In this document: piece by piece, positions 1 through 9,810 of the stretch | Numbering within the stretch: the first letter of the stretch is position 1 | Layout: each line of letters opens with the position of its first letter | Source: an uncultured Massilia sp. | GTDB lineage: Bacteria; Pseudomonadota; Gammaproteobacteria; Burkholderiales; Burkholderiaceae | Length of the DNA stretch: 54,675 bases | Assembly (NCBI GenBank): GCA_946481275.1 | Contig: CAMLMV010000043.1 | Coordinates: forward strand, 1-54,675 | Reading direction: 5' to 3' | Translations under genes and position numbers: made by a program | The notes under the pieces: model-generated | Told to the model about the DNA's origin: nothing | What the model saw: only the letters and a program-made list of their open reading frames with translations | Database searches by the model: none

Positions 1-1
1 C

Positions 2-685
2 GAGATCAACGGCCAGCGCAAGCACGTGATGAGCTACCTGGGCGACTTCCTGTTCGCGCCCGAGCGCGCGCGTTCGCCCGTGAAATCGCTGTCCGGCGGC
101 GAGCGCAACCGCCTGCTGCTGGCACGGCTGTTCGCGAAGCCGGCCAACTGCCTCGTGCTCGACGAACCCACCAACGACCTCGACATCGACACGCTCGAAC
201 TGCTGGAGGAACTGTTGACCGATTACACGGGCACCGTGTTCCTCGTCAGCCACGACCGCACGTTCCTCGACAACGTCGTCACGCAAGTCATCGTGTCCGA
301 AGGGCAGGGGACCTGGCGCGAATACGTGGGCGGCTACAGCGACTGGGAGCGCGTGAAAGCGGCGCCGGCGCCGGCGCCCGCCGTAGCACAAAAGGCCCCA
401 ACGGCGAAAGCGCAGGATATGTCATCCAACGCACAGAACGCGCCCGGCAAGAAGGTAAAGTTGAGTTACAAGGAGCAGCGAGAGCTGGAGGAGTTGCCGC
501 AGCTTATCGCCAGCCTTGAAGACGAGCAGTCGGCCATTACGGCACTGTTGAATGCGCCCGACTTCTACAAGACCAATCCCGCTGACGCGCGCCGCATCAA
601 TGCGCGTTACGCGGAAATCGAGGAGCTGCTGCTCGACGCCCTGGAGCGTTGGGAAGTCCTCGAAGCGCGCGCGCGGGGAGACTAG
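2..685 (+). CDS. uup: ABC-F family ATPase, C-terminal part (Uup type), partial
   Basis: The reading frame is open from the window edge, so the N-terminal half is missing; 227 residues are visible. They hold the second nucleotide-binding domain: signature LSGGERNRLLLARL, Walker B LVLDEPTNDLD and the switch histidine in FLVSHDRTFLD. An Ala/Pro-rich linker follows, then a charged C-terminal helical hairpin starting near KKVKLSYKEQREL, typical of Uup. ABC-F proteins are soluble and act on ribosomes or structured DNA rather than in transport. The stop is 54 bases before the CPBP protease gene. Uup is preferred over EttA because of the C-terminal coiled coil. Confidence 0.93.
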   Translation, partial: EINGQRKHVMSYLGDFLFAPERARSPVKSLSGGERNRLLLARLFAKPANCLVLDEPTNDLDIDTLELLEELLTDYTGTVFLVSHDRTFLDNVVTQVIVSEGQGTWREYVGGYSDWERVKAAPAPAPAVAQKAPTAKAQDMSSNAQNAPGKKVKLSYKEQRELEELPQLIASLEDEQSAITALLNAPDFYKTNPADARRINARYAEIEELLLDALERWEVLEARARGD

Positions 686-739
686 CCCATGCGTTAGCGC
701 ATCGCAGAGCGCGGGCCGGGCGCCCGCTGACGGAGAGAC

Positions 740-1465
740 ATGACCGAGCATGACGACCGCTACGCCGTGCCTGCCACGGCAGCCATTCCCGCCGACGCTC
801 CCATGTTCAACCGCGCGGCCTGGCTCCGCATCCTGCCCTTCGCCGCCTACCTGGCCTTCATCGTCATCGGCGACGTGCTGGAACGCCTGGGTGTCCCGCA
901 GGACGCCCTGCGCTGGCTGTACCCCGCCAAGATCGCCCTCGTGGCCCTGTTGCTGGCGCTGTCCTGGCGCCAGTATCAAGAACTTTCCCGCTTTAATCTC
1001 AGCCCGCTGCACGCGTTGACCGCGCTGGCGGCGGGCGTGCTCGTGCTCGTGTTGTGGATCAGCCTGGACGCCAGCTGGATGGTCGTCGGTTCCCCCTCCG
1101 GCTTCGATCCGCGCGTCGAGGGCCGCATCGACTGGCTGCTCGTCGCGATCCGCATCGCCGGCGCCGCGCTCGTCGTGCCCGTCATGGAAGAGTTGTTCTG
1201 GCGCTCTTTCCTGATGCGATGGGTAGATGCGCCCGACTTCGAATCGGTTGCGCCCTCTCAACTCACCATCAAAAGCTTCGTCATCACTGTCGTGCTGTTC
1301 GGTGTCGAACATAACCTCTGGCTTGCGGGGATCGTTGCGGGCGCTGCCTACAGTCTGCTGTACATGCGTCACCGCAACTTGTGGTCGCCGATCCTGGCGC
1401 ACGCCGTCACCAACGGCTTGCTGGGCGTGTGGGTGGTCCGGACCGGCAACTGGTCCTACTGGTAA
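740..1465 (+). CDS. CPBP/CAAX-type intramembrane protease, exosortase-cluster type
   Basis: A 241-residue multi-pass membrane protein. The CPBP (Abi, Rce1-like) motifs are all present: E150-E151-x3-R155 in MEELFWRSF, H191 in FGVEHNLW and H221 in LAHAVTN, which together form the glutamate/histidine active site of this family. A CPBP relative is a recurring accessory of exosortase/EPS loci (the TIGR03008-type family); its substrate is unknown and it may process or chaperone other membrane proteins. The first ATG follows a GGAGAG-like site. It is 38 bases upstream of epsL and probably opens the EPS operon. Confidence 0.88.
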   Translation: MTEHDDRYAVPATAAIPADAPMFNRAAWLRILPFAAYLAFIVIGDVLERLGVPQDALRWLYPAKIALVALLLALSWRQYQELSRFNLSPLHALTALAAGVLVLVLWISLDASWMVVGSPSGFDPRVEGRIDWLLVAIRIAGAALVVPVMEELFWRSFLMRWVDAPDFESVAPSQLTIKSFVITVVLFGVEHNLWLAGIVAGAAYSLLYMRHRNLWSPILAHAVTNGLLGVWVVRTGNWSYW

Positions 1466-1503
1466 GCCGTCCGCCATTAACTTCAAGAAGAAGACAAACA
1501 ATC

Positions 1504-2700
1504 ATGCTGAATTTCCGCGTGCGTCCCCTTGCCCTGTTGCTGTGCACCCTGTTCACCTTGCCGGCCGGTGCCGGTCCCAGCGATGCACTCCACCTCTATG
1601 CCGGCGTGGGCTACGGCCACGACGACAACCTGCTGCGCGTGCCGGAAGGCCAGCCGGCCTTCGACGGTACCCGTGCCGATTCGTGGTGGATGCGCGAGGG
1701 CGGATTGATCTTCGATAAGACCTATAGCCGGCAGCGGATTTCCATCGTGGCCAAGCTGTCGAAGTACGACTTCGACCACTTCAAACAGCTGAATTACGAT
1801 GGCAAGGACTTGCAGGCAACCTGGTTCTGGCAACTCGGCAACCACCTCGAAGGCAAGGTCGGCACCACCTACCAGCAGGTGCTGGCGCCCTATACCGATT
1901 TCCAGAGCAACCAGCGCAACCTGCGCCGCAGCCGCAGCCAGTTCGCGGAAGGCGCGTGGCGCTTCCACTCCTCCTGGCGCGTGCGCACCGGCTTCCAGCG
2001 CGACAAGTACGACTACGAGCTGTTCGCCCAGCGCTACAACAACCGCACGGAGGATGCGAGCGAGGTCGAGCTCGATTACCTGCCCAGCAGCGGCAGCACG
2101 GTCGGCCTGGTGGCGCGCCGGGTCAAGGGCAAGTATCCCTATCCGCGCCCCGTCGGTCCGAACCTTCTCAACGACAACTTCACGCAGGACGAGCTGAAGG
2201 CGCGCGTGCTGTGGATCGCGAGCGGCTCCACGACGTTCGACGCACTGGTCGGCTACACGCGGCGCGACCAGCCGTCGTTCGGGACCGGCAAGACGAGCGG
2301 CGTGGCCGGCAAGATCAAGGCCACGTACCAGCCGCGCGGCAAGATGACGTACCGGGCCGCCGTCTGGCGCGACTTCGCGCCGCTGGAAAGTACGGTCGTC
2401 AGCTACACGCTGAACAAGGGCGCCAGCGTGGGCGCGCAATGGGATGCGACCGCCAAGATCAAGGTGAATGCCGACGCCGTCTACGAGCGGCGCAACTACA
2501 ACGCGCGCGAGACGTTCGCCAGCGCGGGCGACATCCGCGATTCCATCCGCACGCAGAGCCTGTCCGCGACGTGGACGCCGCGGCCGACCATCCAGGTAAC
2601 GGCCGGGCTGGCGCACCAGGCGCGCAGCGGATCGCCCGTGCTCGGTACGGGCAGCTTCAAGTCGAACAGCGTGTCGCTGTCGGCCAATGCGCAGTTCTGA
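1504..2700 (+). CDS. epsL: Exopolysaccharide outer-membrane beta-barrel protein EpsL
   Basis: 398 residues with an N-terminal signal peptide (RPLALLLCTLFTLPAGAG) followed by alternating short polar/hydrophobic strands (for example LHLYAGVGYGHDDNLLRV) and a C-terminal strand ending in FKSNSVSLSANAQF. A terminal aromatic residue is typical of proteins handled by the BAM machinery. It resembles the XrtB/PEP-CTERM-associated EpsL family and probably forms or gates an outer-membrane route for the polymer. The ATG at 1504 is chosen because it directly precedes the signal peptide; the same frame stays open upstream without a sensible N-terminus. Confidence 0.88.
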   Translation: MLNFRVRPLALLLCTLFTLPAGAGPSDALHLYAGVGYGHDDNLLRVPEGQPAFDGTRADSWWMREGGLIFDKTYSRQRISIVAKLSKYDFDHFKQLNYDGKDLQATWFWQLGNHLEGKVGTTYQQVLAPYTDFQSNQRNLRRSRSQFAEGAWRFHSSWRVRTGFQRDKYDYELFAQRYNNRTEDASEVELDYLPSSGSTVGLVARRVKGKYPYPRPVGPNLLNDNFTQDELKARVLWIASGSTTFDALVGYTRRDQPSFGTGKTSGVAGKIKATYQPRGKMTYRAAVWRDFAPLESTVVSYTLNKGASVGAQWDATAKIKVNADAVYERRNYNARETFASAGDIRDSIRTQSLSATWTPRPTIQVTAGLAHQARSGSPVLGTGSFKSNSVSLSANAQF

Positions 2701-2723
2701 ATGCGCAGTTTCCGAACATTCTC

Positions 2724-4103
2724 ATGACGGTCAATGACATACCGCTGATCTCGTTCTTCCAGCGCGTACTCGATCCCCTGATCATCATGGGCACGCTGTA
2801 CCTGTCCGCAGTGCTGTTCCATGAGCCGTTCTCGGGGTACCTGCTGGTGTTGATGGTGCTGGCCTTCTTCATTTCGTCGGCCGTGTACCAGCACGTCGAT
2901 CCGTACCGCACATGGCGCAGCGGCCGCATGTGGGCCTATGCGCGCGACACGGTCTTCGGCTGGTGCGTGACGATCGCCGTGCTGATGTTCCTCGGCTCGT
3001 CCAGCGGCCTCAAATACTATTACGACGAGCGCGTGCTGCTGGCCTGGGCCGTTGCCACGCCGCTGATTTTGCTGGGCAGCCACATCGCCGTGCGCATTGC
3101 GAACCGGCCCGGCAAGAGCAAGGAAGTGCGCTCGGTGGTGGTGGTCGGCGTCAACGACGTGGGTCTGAAATTCGCCGGCATCTGCGACCGCCATCCGAAC
3201 CTGTTCATGCAGGTGCGCGGCTTCTTCGACGACCGCGACGGCGAACGGCATCCGGCCGAGCTGCCGCATCCGATGCTGGGCAAGACGAGCGAGCTGGTGC
3301 AGTACGTGCGCGACAACGGCATCAAGATGATCTTCATCAGCCAGCCGATCTCCGCGCAGCCGCGCATCCGCAAGCTCATCGACGAGTTGCAGGACACGAC
3401 CGCGTCCGTCTATTTCCTGCCGGACGTCTACATCTTCGACCTGATGCAGGCGCGCTTCGACAACGTGGGCGGCATGCCCGTGATCGCGATCTGCGAGACG
3501 CCGTTCATGGGCCTGAACAGCACCATCAAGCGCGGTTCCGACATCGTGCTGTCGAGCCTGATCCTGCTGCTGCTGGCGCCGCTGATGATCGCGATCGCCG
3601 TGGCCGTGAGGATCAGTTCGCCGGGCCCCGTGATCTTCCGCCAGCGCCGCTACGGCCTGTATGGCGAAGAGATCATCGTCTACAAATTCCGCTCGATGAA
3701 GGTGATGGAAAACGGCGACGCCGTCGTGCAGGCGCGCAAGGACGACGACCGCGTGACGCGCATCGGCCGCTTCCTGCGCCGCACGTCGCTCGATGAATTG
3801 CCGCAGTTCATCAACGTGCTGCAAGGCAGGATGAGCATCGTCGGACCGCGTCCGCACGCGGTCGCGCACAACGAGCAATACCGCAAGCTGATCAAGGGAT
3901 ACATGCTGCGCCATAAGGTCAAACCGGGCATCACCGGTTGGGCGCAAGTCAACGGGCTGCGTGGTGAAACTGCCACGCTGGACAAGATGGAAGCCCGCAT
4001 CCAGTACGACCTCGATTACCTGCGCAACTGGTCGCTGTGGCTGGATCTGTGGATCGTTCTCAAGACCGTGAAGGTGGTGCTCACGCGCGAGAACGCGTTC
4101 TAG
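2724..4103 (+). CDS. Undecaprenyl-phosphate glucose (hexose) phosphotransferase
   Basis: 459 residues. The N-terminal half has about four membrane segments and a Rossmann-like domain (VVVVGVNDVGLKFAG). The C-terminal half is a bacterial sugar transferase domain: membrane helix SSLILLLLAPLMIAIAVAV, then SSPGPVIFRQRRYGLYGE, YKFRSM, RRTSLDELPQFINVL, GPRPHAVAHN and KPGITGWAQVNG. This enzyme starts the repeat unit by placing a hexose-1-phosphate on the lipid carrier. The WcaJ/EpsB-like layout suggests glucose as first sugar; galactose is not excluded. The ATG at 2724 begins 23 bases after epsL. Confidence 0.93.
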   Translation: MTVNDIPLISFFQRVLDPLIIMGTLYLSAVLFHEPFSGYLLVLMVLAFFISSAVYQHVDPYRTWRSGRMWAYARDTVFGWCVTIAVLMFLGSSSGLKYYYDERVLLAWAVATPLILLGSHIAVRIANRPGKSKEVRSVVVVGVNDVGLKFAGICDRHPNLFMQVRGFFDDRDGERHPAELPHPMLGKTSELVQYVRDNGIKMIFISQPISAQPRIRKLIDELQDTTASVYFLPDVYIFDLMQARFDNVGGMPVIAICETPFMGLNSTIKRGSDIVLSSLILLLLAPLMIAIAVAVRISSPGPVIFRQRRYGLYGEEIIVYKFRSMKVMENGDAVVQARKDDDRVTRIGRFLRRTSLDELPQFINVLQGRMSIVGPRPHAVAHNEQYRKLIKGYMLRHKVKPGITGWAQVNGLRGETATLDKMEARIQYDLDYLRNWSLWLDLWIVLKTVKVVLTRENAF

Positions 4104-4157
4104 AACCCGCGCATGTGGGGCCACTTAGGTCCCGCTTAAAGAGCCGGATTCAATCGG

Positions 4158-4234
4158 ATCGGCGCTTGCGGCGCCCGATGGGCTGCGTGAGAATAATTGC
4201 TGAGATTGCAATTTTTTATTGATTTTGCATAACA
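4158..4234 (+). promoter_or_regulatory. Imperfect hairpin and candidate sigma-70 promoter upstream of gmd
   Basis: The 151-base gap before gmd is the only sizeable break early in the operon. It contains an imperfect hairpin (4158-4165 with 4171-4179) without a T-run, then an AT-rich stretch with TTGCAA at 4206-4211 and CATAAC at 4228-4233, spaced 16 bases. This could be an internal promoter for gmd-fcl. Both boxes deviate from consensus, so the call is weak. Confidence 0.3.
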
Positions 4235-4254
4235 ATTCGCCAGGACAACAGCCA

Positions 4255-5370
4255 ATGAAGAAAGCGTTGATCACGGGTGTCACCGGCCAGGACGGTTCCT
4301 ATCTCGCGGAACTCCTGCTGGCCAAGGGTTACGAAGTGCACGGCATCAAGCGGCGCTCCTCGCTCTTCAATACCGAGCGGATCGATCACATCTACCAGGA
4401 TCCGCACGTCGAGGACAGTCGCTTCCACCTGCATTACGGCGACCTGTCCGACACGTCGAACCTCAACCGCATCCTGTGCGAAGTCCGGCCGGACGAGGTC
4501 TACAACCTCGGTGCGATGAGCCACGTGGCAGTGTCCTTCGAATCGCCGGAATACACGGCCGACGTGGATGGCCTCGGCACCCTGCGCCTGCTGGAGGCGA
4601 TCCGGTTCCTCGGGCTGGAAAAGACGACGCGGTTCTACCAGGCATCGACATCGGAGTTGTACGGCCTGGTCCAGGAAACCCCGCAGCGCGAAACGACGCC
4701 GTTCTATCCGCGCAGCCCGTATGCCGTCGCCAAGCTGTACGCCTACTGGATCACGGTGAACTACCGCGAAGCGTACGGCATGTACGCGTGCAACGGCATC
4801 CTCTTCAACCACGAATCCCCGCGCCGCGGCGAGACCTTTGTCACGCGCAAGATCACGCGCGGCCTCGCGAACATCTCGCAAGGCCTGGAGCAGCAACTGT
4901 TTCTCGGCAACCTCGACGCGCTGCGCGACTGGGGCCATGCGCGCGACTATGTCGAGATGCAATGGCTGATGCTCCAGCAGGACATGCCGGAGGATTACGT
5001 CATCGCGACGGGCCGCCAGTATTCCGTGCGGCACTTCGTCGAAGTGGCCGCGCGCGAACTGGGCATCGAGATCGCGTGGCAGGGCGAGGGCGTGCACGAA
5101 CGCGGCGTCATTGCCGCCATTCACGGCGACAAGGCGCCCGGGGTCGTGGTGGGCCAACCGATCGTCGCCGTCGACCCGCAATACTTCCGTCCGACGGAAG
5201 TCGACACGCTGCTCGGCGATCCGGGCAAGGCGCGCCGGCGGCTGGGCTGGGAGCCCCGGACCTCTTTCGAAGCGATGGTGCAGGAAATGGTGGCGCACGA
5301 CCTCGAGACGGCGCGTCGTCACAAGCTGCTCGCATCGCATGGCTACAACGTTGCAATTTCACTGGAGTGA
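4255..5370 (+). CDS. gmd: GDP-mannose 4,6-dehydratase
   Basis: 371 residues, the usual length. It is an extended short-chain dehydrogenase: NADP-binding [13 protein letters not shown] at the N-terminus, the [16 protein letters not shown] loop typical of Gmd, STSELYG with catalytic Thr/Glu neighbours, and Y-x3-K in [12 protein letters not shown]. It converts GDP-D-mannose to GDP-4-keto-6-deoxymannose in the cytoplasm. The product feeds the fucose synthase 3 bases downstream, and the substrate would come from ManC later in the locus. The ATG at 4255 matches the family N-terminus MKKALITG. Confidence 0.96.
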   Translation: MKKALITGVTGQDGSYLAELLLAKGYEVHGIKRRSSLFNTERIDHIYQDPHVEDSRFHLHYGDLSDTSNLNRILCEVRPDEVYNLGAMSHVAVSFESPEYTADVDGLGTLRLLEAIRFLGLEKTTRFYQASTSELYGLVQETPQRETTPFYPRSPYAVAKLYAYWITVNYREAYGMYACNGILFNHESPRRGETFVTRKITRGLANISQGLEQQLFLGNLDALRDWGHARDYVEMQWLMLQQDMPEDYVIATGRQYSVRHFVEVAARELGIEIAWQGEGVHERGVIAAIHGDKAPGVVVGQPIVAVDPQYFRPTEVDTLLGDPGKARRRLGWEPRTSFEAMVQEMVAHDLETARRHKLLASHGYNVAISLE

Positions 5371-5373
5371 ACG

Positions 5374-6354
5374 TTGAATACTCAACCCCGCATCTATGTG
5401 GCCGGCCATAACGGGCTGGTCGGTTCGGCCATCGTGCGCGTGCTGCGCGCGCAAGGGCACACGAACATCGTCACGCGCAGCCACGCGGAACTCGAACTGA
5501 CCGACCAGGCCCAGGTCCGCGAGTTCTTCCGCAACGAGCGCATCGACCAGGTCTACCTGGCGGCCGCCAAGGTCGGCGGCATCCATGCGAACAACACGTA
5601 TCCCGCCGACTTCATCTACGACAACATGATGGTGCAGGCGAACGTCGTGCACGAAGCGTGGCGCAACGGGGTCCACAAGCTGCTGTTCCTCGGGTCGTCG
5701 TGCATCTATCCGCGCCTGGCCCGGCAGCCGATCAGGGAAGAGTACCTGATGAGCGGCATGCTGGAGCCGACCAACGAGCCGTATGCGATGGCGAAGATTG
5801 CCGGCATTAAACTGTGCGAAAGCTACAACCGCCAGTACGGCACGGATTACCGCAGCGTGATGCCGACGAATCTGTACGGTCCCGGCGACAACTACCACCC
5901 CGAAAACAGCCACGTGATCCCCGCGCTGATGCGGCGCTTCCATGAAGCGAAGCTTGCCGGCGCGCCCGAGGTCGTGATCTGGGGCAGCGGCAAGCCGATG
6001 CGCGAATTCCTGTACGTCGACGACATGGCCCAGGCGTGCGTATACGTGATGAACCTCGACCACGCCACGTACGCCGCGCACACCGACCCGATGCATTCGC
6101 ATATCAACGTCGGCACGGGCGAGGACGTCACCATCGCGGATCTCGCACGGCTCGTCGGCGAGACGGTCGGCTACCGCGGCCGCATCGCGTTCGACCCGAG
6201 CAAACCGGACGGCACGCCACGCAAGCTGCTCGACGTGTCCAAGCTGAAATCCCTCGGGTGGCAGGCGCGCACGCCGTTGCCGGAAGGATTGCAACGCGCG
6301 TACGCGGCCTTCGTCGACCTGATGGCCGACCAGGAGAAACGGGTCGCCGCCTGA
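5374..6354 (+). CDS. fcl: GDP-L-fucose synthase
   Basis: 326 residues. A bifunctional epimerase/reductase that turns GDP-4-keto-6-deoxymannose into GDP-L-fucose. Visible motifs: [12 protein letters not shown] for NADP binding, [11 protein letters not shown], the active-site SSCIYP and Y-x3-K in YAMAKIAG. The start is a TTG at 5374, with CTGGAG a few bases upstream and 3 bases after the gmd stop, so translation is probably coupled. The pair gmd-fcl predicts fucose in the polymer. Confidence 0.95.
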   Translation: MNTQPRIYVAGHNGLVGSAIVRVLRAQGHTNIVTRSHAELELTDQAQVREFFRNERIDQVYLAAAKVGGIHANNTYPADFIYDNMMVQANVVHEAWRNGVHKLLFLGSSCIYPRLARQPIREEYLMSGMLEPTNEPYAMAKIAGIKLCESYNRQYGTDYRSVMPTNLYGPGDNYHPENSHVIPALMRRFHEAKLAGAPEVVIWGSGKPMREFLYVDDMAQACVYVMNLDHATYAAHTDPMHSHINVGTGEDVTIADLARLVGETVGYRGRIAFDPSKPDGTPRKLLDVSKLKSLGWQARTPLPEGLQRAYAAFVDLMADQEKRVAA

Positions 6355-6470
6355 CCCATCGCGGCCGAGCCGTACGGCAGAGTGTTAATTGACGAACAGA
6401 GTCCGAGTCGTGCGGCTCCCAGAATGAGCGGGCTATAAAAAGAGTTCCACCCATCCCCCAGGGAAACCCA

Positions 6471-7517
6471 TTGAACAACAACCACGTGGCTGCCAACATG
6501 AACACATCCTCCCCTACGACTCCGAAGCGCGTGCTGTGCGCCGCGCTGATCCTGGTTGCGGCAACCTTGAGCGCCTGCGGCGACAAGGCGAAAGAAAAGA
6601 AACCCGGCCAGGCGCTGGCGAGCGTGAATGGGGAAGAGGTCACGGTACTCCAGCTCAACGAGGAATTGCAGCGCGCGGGCGTATCCGCCGCCCAGCAGGA
6701 CGCCGCCAGCAAGCAGTTGCTGCAGGTACTCATCGACCGCCAGCTGCTGCAGGAAGCCGCCGCGAAGGAAAACCTCGACCGCGACCCCAAGGTCATGCAG
6801 GCGATCGACCGCGCGAAGTCGCTGATCGTCGCGCAAGCCTACTTGCAAAAGCGCATCGGCAACGTGGCGAAGCCGACGCCGGCGGAAGTCGAGGACTACT
6901 ACAACAAGCATCCCGAATTCTTTTCCAACCGTAAGCAGTTCAGCATGAACGAACTCGTGATCTCCGCCAACGACCTGACGCCCGAGGTGCGCGGCGCGGC
7001 CGACAGCGCCAGGTCGCTGGAAGAGGTCGCGGTCTGGCTTGACACGCACAAGATCAAGTACGGCCGCAACCAGGTCACGCGCTCGACGGCGGACGTGCCG
7101 CCGCAACTGTCGTCCAAGCTGCTGGGCATGCCCAAGGGCCAGCTCTTCGTCGTCAAGGAAGGGCCGCGCGCGATGTTCATTTCCGTCGCCGAGATCAAGG
7201 ATGCGCCCGTCTCGTTGCAGGTGGCGTCTAACCAGATCGAGCAGTTTCTCGTGAACCGCAAGAACAAGGAACTGGCCGCAGCCGAGCTGCAGCGCCTGCG
7301 TTCCACCGCCAAGATCGAGTACCTGAACAAATCGATGGTGCCCGATCCCAAGGCCGCGCCGGCACTGCCGGCCGGCGCACCCGCGACCAGCGCGGTGGCG
7401 AACGCCGATCCGGTCGCTGCGCCTGCGGCCGCGCCGGCAGTCGAGAACGCGCCGGCCGACAACGCATCCGGAGCGGACAAGGCAGCGCTGGACCGCGGCG
7501 TCGCCGGACTGAAGTAA
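6471..7517 (+). CDS. epsD: EpsD-family peptidyl-prolyl cis-trans isomerase lipoprotein
   Basis: 348 residues. The N-terminal region ends in a lipobox (ATLSAC), so the mature protein should be lipid-anchored. It resembles SurA/parvulin foldases: an N-terminal helical region (ALASVNGEEVTVLQLNEEL) and a parvulin-like segment around EFFSNRKQFSMNELVIS. A long Ala/Pro tail closes it. EpsD relatives are standard members of XrtB-type EPS operons and may fold envelope components. The TTG at 6471 has an AGGGAA site 6 bases upstream; the ATG at 6498 is the alternative and gives the same mature protein. Confidence 0.88.
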   Translation: MNNNHVAANMNTSSPTTPKRVLCAALILVAATLSACGDKAKEKKPGQALASVNGEEVTVLQLNEELQRAGVSAAQQDAASKQLLQVLIDRQLLQEAAAKENLDRDPKVMQAIDRAKSLIVAQAYLQKRIGNVAKPTPAEVEDYYNKHPEFFSNRKQFSMNELVISANDLTPEVRGAADSARSLEEVAVWLDTHKIKYGRNQVTRSTADVPPQLSSKLLGMPKGQLFVVKEGPRAMFISVAEIKDAPVSLQVASNQIEQFLVNRKNKELAAAELQRLRSTAKIEYLNKSMVPDPKAAPALPAGAPATSAVANADPVAAPAAAPAVENAPADNASGADKAALDRGVAGLK

Positions 7518-7548
7518 TCCCAACATTGACGAACAAGAAGGAGTGAAC

Positions 7549-8337
7549 ATGAAACGACTCGTACACTGGATGATTGCTGCAGTCCTCTCGCTCAGCGCGG
7601 GCATGGTGGGTGCGGCGGCGATCCTGCTGGGCCCGGGCGACGTGGTCAAGGCTTCGGTCTATGGCAGCCCCGACCTCGGGATCGAAACGCGCATATCGGA
7701 AAGCGGCACCATGACGTTCCCGCTGCTGGGCGAAGTGCAGGTCGGTGGCCTGACGACGCAACAGGCGGAAAAGAAAATCGGCGGCCTGCTCGAAAAGGGC
7801 GGCTACCTCAAGAAGGCACAGGTCAACCTCCTGATCACCACGCTGGCGAGCCAGCAGGTGTCGGTGCTGGGCCAGGTCAACCGTCCGGGGCGCTATCCGG
7901 TCGACGGTCCGCGCAAGGTGCTCGACCTGCTGGCGCTCGCGGGCGGCATCGGACCCGAAGGCGGCGACATGGTCAGCCTGGTGCGCACCCGCAACGGTGT
8001 CACCACGCGTGAAACGATCGACGTCGTCGACATGGTGCGCAAGGGCGAACTGAACCGCGATTACGAAGTCGCCGGTGGCGACATCATCTTCGTCGAACGC
8101 GCACCGCGTGCCTACATCACGGGCGAAGTGCAGCGTCCGGGACCGTTCCGCCTGGAACGCGCGATGACCGTCCAGCAGGCCCTGTCGGCCGGTGGCGGCC
8201 TGACCCAGCGCGGCACGCAGCGCGGCCTGCGCATCACGCGCCGTGATGCGAGCGGCACGCCGCATACGATCGAAGCGAAGGCTGATGACCTCGTGCAAGT
8301 GGACGACGTCATCACCGTGAAGGAATCCTGGTTCTGA
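7549..8337 (+). CDS. epsE: Polysaccharide export protein EpsE
   Basis: 262 residues, with AAGGAG just before the ATG. After a signal peptide comes the polysaccharide export domain (LLGPGDVVKASVYGSPDLG, then SESGTMTFPLLGEVQVGGLT), followed by two SLBB-type beta-grasp units near VSVLGQVNRPGRYPV and AYITGEVQRPGPFRL. It is a Wza-like channel component for passing polymer across the periplasm and outer membrane. Unlike Wza there is no lipobox cysteine at the cleavage region, so it is probably not lipid-anchored and may rely on EpsL for the outer-membrane pore. Confidence 0.93.
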   Translation: MKRLVHWMIAAVLSLSAGMVGAAAILLGPGDVVKASVYGSPDLGIETRISESGTMTFPLLGEVQVGGLTTQQAEKKIGGLLEKGGYLKKAQVNLLITTLASQQVSVLGQVNRPGRYPVDGPRKVLDLLALAGGIGPEGGDMVSLVRTRNGVTTRETIDVVDMVRKGELNRDYEVAGGDIIFVERAPRAYITGEVQRPGPFRLERAMTVQQALSAGGGLTQRGTQRGLRITRRDASGTPHTIEAKADDLVQVDDVITVKESWF

Positions 8338-8386
8338 CGTAACGGCAGCTCCGGGCTTTTGTTCCACTCCGTTTTAAAGGTTCATC

Positions 8387-9796
8387 ATGAACGTCCATCA
8401 ATTCCTGCTGATCTTGCTTGCACGGAAGAAGATCATCCTGACGACCCTGCTGGTCACGGTCGCGCTGGCCCTCGGGTTCAGCCTGATCCAGGCCAAGACG
8501 TACAAGGCAACGGCATCCGTTCTGTTGAACTACAAAGGCGTGGATCCATTGACCGGGCTGACGATGCCGGGCCAGCTGCTGCCGGGCTATATGGCCACGC
8601 AGATCGACATCATCAGCAGCAAGAACGTGGCGCTGCGTGTCGTCGATGCCCTGCACCTGGCCAACAGCCCGGCCGTCGTCGAACAGTTCAAGGATGCGAA
8701 CGGCGGCAAGGGCTCGGTGCGCGACTGGCTGGCCGACCTGTTGCTGAAGAAACTGGAGATCGTGCCGTCGCGCGAATCGTCCGTCGTCGAGATCAGATTC
8801 AAGGGCGCGGACCCCGCGTTCGCGGCCGCGGTGGCAAACGCGTTCGCCGACGAGTACCAGAAGATCACCGTCCAGCTGAAGACGGATCCGGCCAAGAAGA
8901 CGGCCTCGTATTTCAACGAACAGACCAAGCAGTTGCGCGACAACGTGGAGGCCGCGCAAGCGCGCCTGTCCAAGTACCAGCAGGAAAAGGGCATCGTCAG
9001 CCTCGACAATAACCGCGTGGACGTCGAACTGGCGCGCCTGAACGATTTGTCCGCCCAGCTGGTGGCGGCGCAGACGGCCGCGATGGAAGGCACGGCGCGG
9101 CAGGGCGCGGCCGGCTCCGCACTGACGTCGCCGGACGTGGCGAACAATGCGCTGATCCAGACGATGCGCGCCAACGTCGCCCAGGCGCGCGGCAAGTTTG
9201 CCGACACGTCCCAGCGCTACGGCAAGAACCACCCGCAATACCAGGCCGCGAAGGCCGAGCTCGACAAGGTCCAGGGCGAGCTGAACGCCGCGCTGGGCAC
9301 CGTGTCGCGCAGCGTGGGCGCGAACGCCCAGGTGCTGCGCCAGCGCGAGGCGGAACTGCGCCAGGCGGTCGCCGAGCAAAAGGCGAAGGTACTTGAAATG
9401 AACCGCGCCCGCGACGAACTGGGCGTGCTGCTGAAAGACCTCGACAGCGCCCAGCGCGCGTTCGATTCCGCGTCGCAGCGCTTTTCGCAGACGCGCATCG
9501 AGGCCCAGTCCGAGCAATCCGACATCTCGCTGCTGAACCCGGCCGTGGCGCCGACCGAGCCGTCGGGCCCGCGCGTGCTGCTGAATACGCTGATCGCGTT
9601 CCTGCTGGGCACCATCCTCGGCGTCGGCCTGGCCCTGCTGCTGGAACTGCTGAACCGCCCGGTGCGTTCGGCCAGCGACGTCAAGGACATGCTGGGCATC
9701 CCGGTGCTGGGCACGATCGAATGGAAGTCGCCGCGTGGACGGACGGGTGGCATCCGCTCCCTGATGACGCCGCGCCGACTGCTCCGTCTTAACTGA
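8387..9796 (+). CDS. epsF: Chain-length determinant protein EpsF (Wzz family)
   Basis: 469 residues. An N-terminal membrane helix ([20 protein letters not shown]), a large periplasmic part rich in heptad-like coiled coil (roughly residues 170-360), and a second helix ([20 protein letters not shown]) before a short cytoplasmic tail. This is the Wzz/PCP architecture; the family sets polymer length and contacts the export channel and the cytoplasmic tyrosine kinase. The tail after the second helix is short and has no kinase, matching the separate EpsG encoded next. Confidence 0.93.
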   Translation: MNVHQFLLILLARKKIILTTLLVTVALALGFSLIQAKTYKATASVLLNYKGVDPLTGLTMPGQLLPGYMATQIDIISSKNVALRVVDALHLANSPAVVEQFKDANGGKGSVRDWLADLLLKKLEIVPSRESSVVEIRFKGADPAFAAAVANAFADEYQKITVQLKTDPAKKTASYFNEQTKQLRDNVEAAQARLSKYQQEKGIVSLDNNRVDVELARLNDLSAQLVAAQTAAMEGTARQGAAGSALTSPDVANNALIQTMRANVAQARGKFADTSQRYGKNHPQYQAAKAELDKVQGELNAALGTVSRSVGANAQVLRQREAELRQAVAEQKAKVLEMNRARDELGVLLKDLDSAQRAFDSASQRFSQTRIEAQSEQSDISLLNPAVAPTEPSGPRVLLNTLIAFLLGTILGVGLALLLELLNRPVRSASDVKDMLGIPVLGTIEWKSPRGRTGGIRSLMTPRRLLRLN

Positions 9797-9810
9797 TCCA
9801 GGATTTCAAC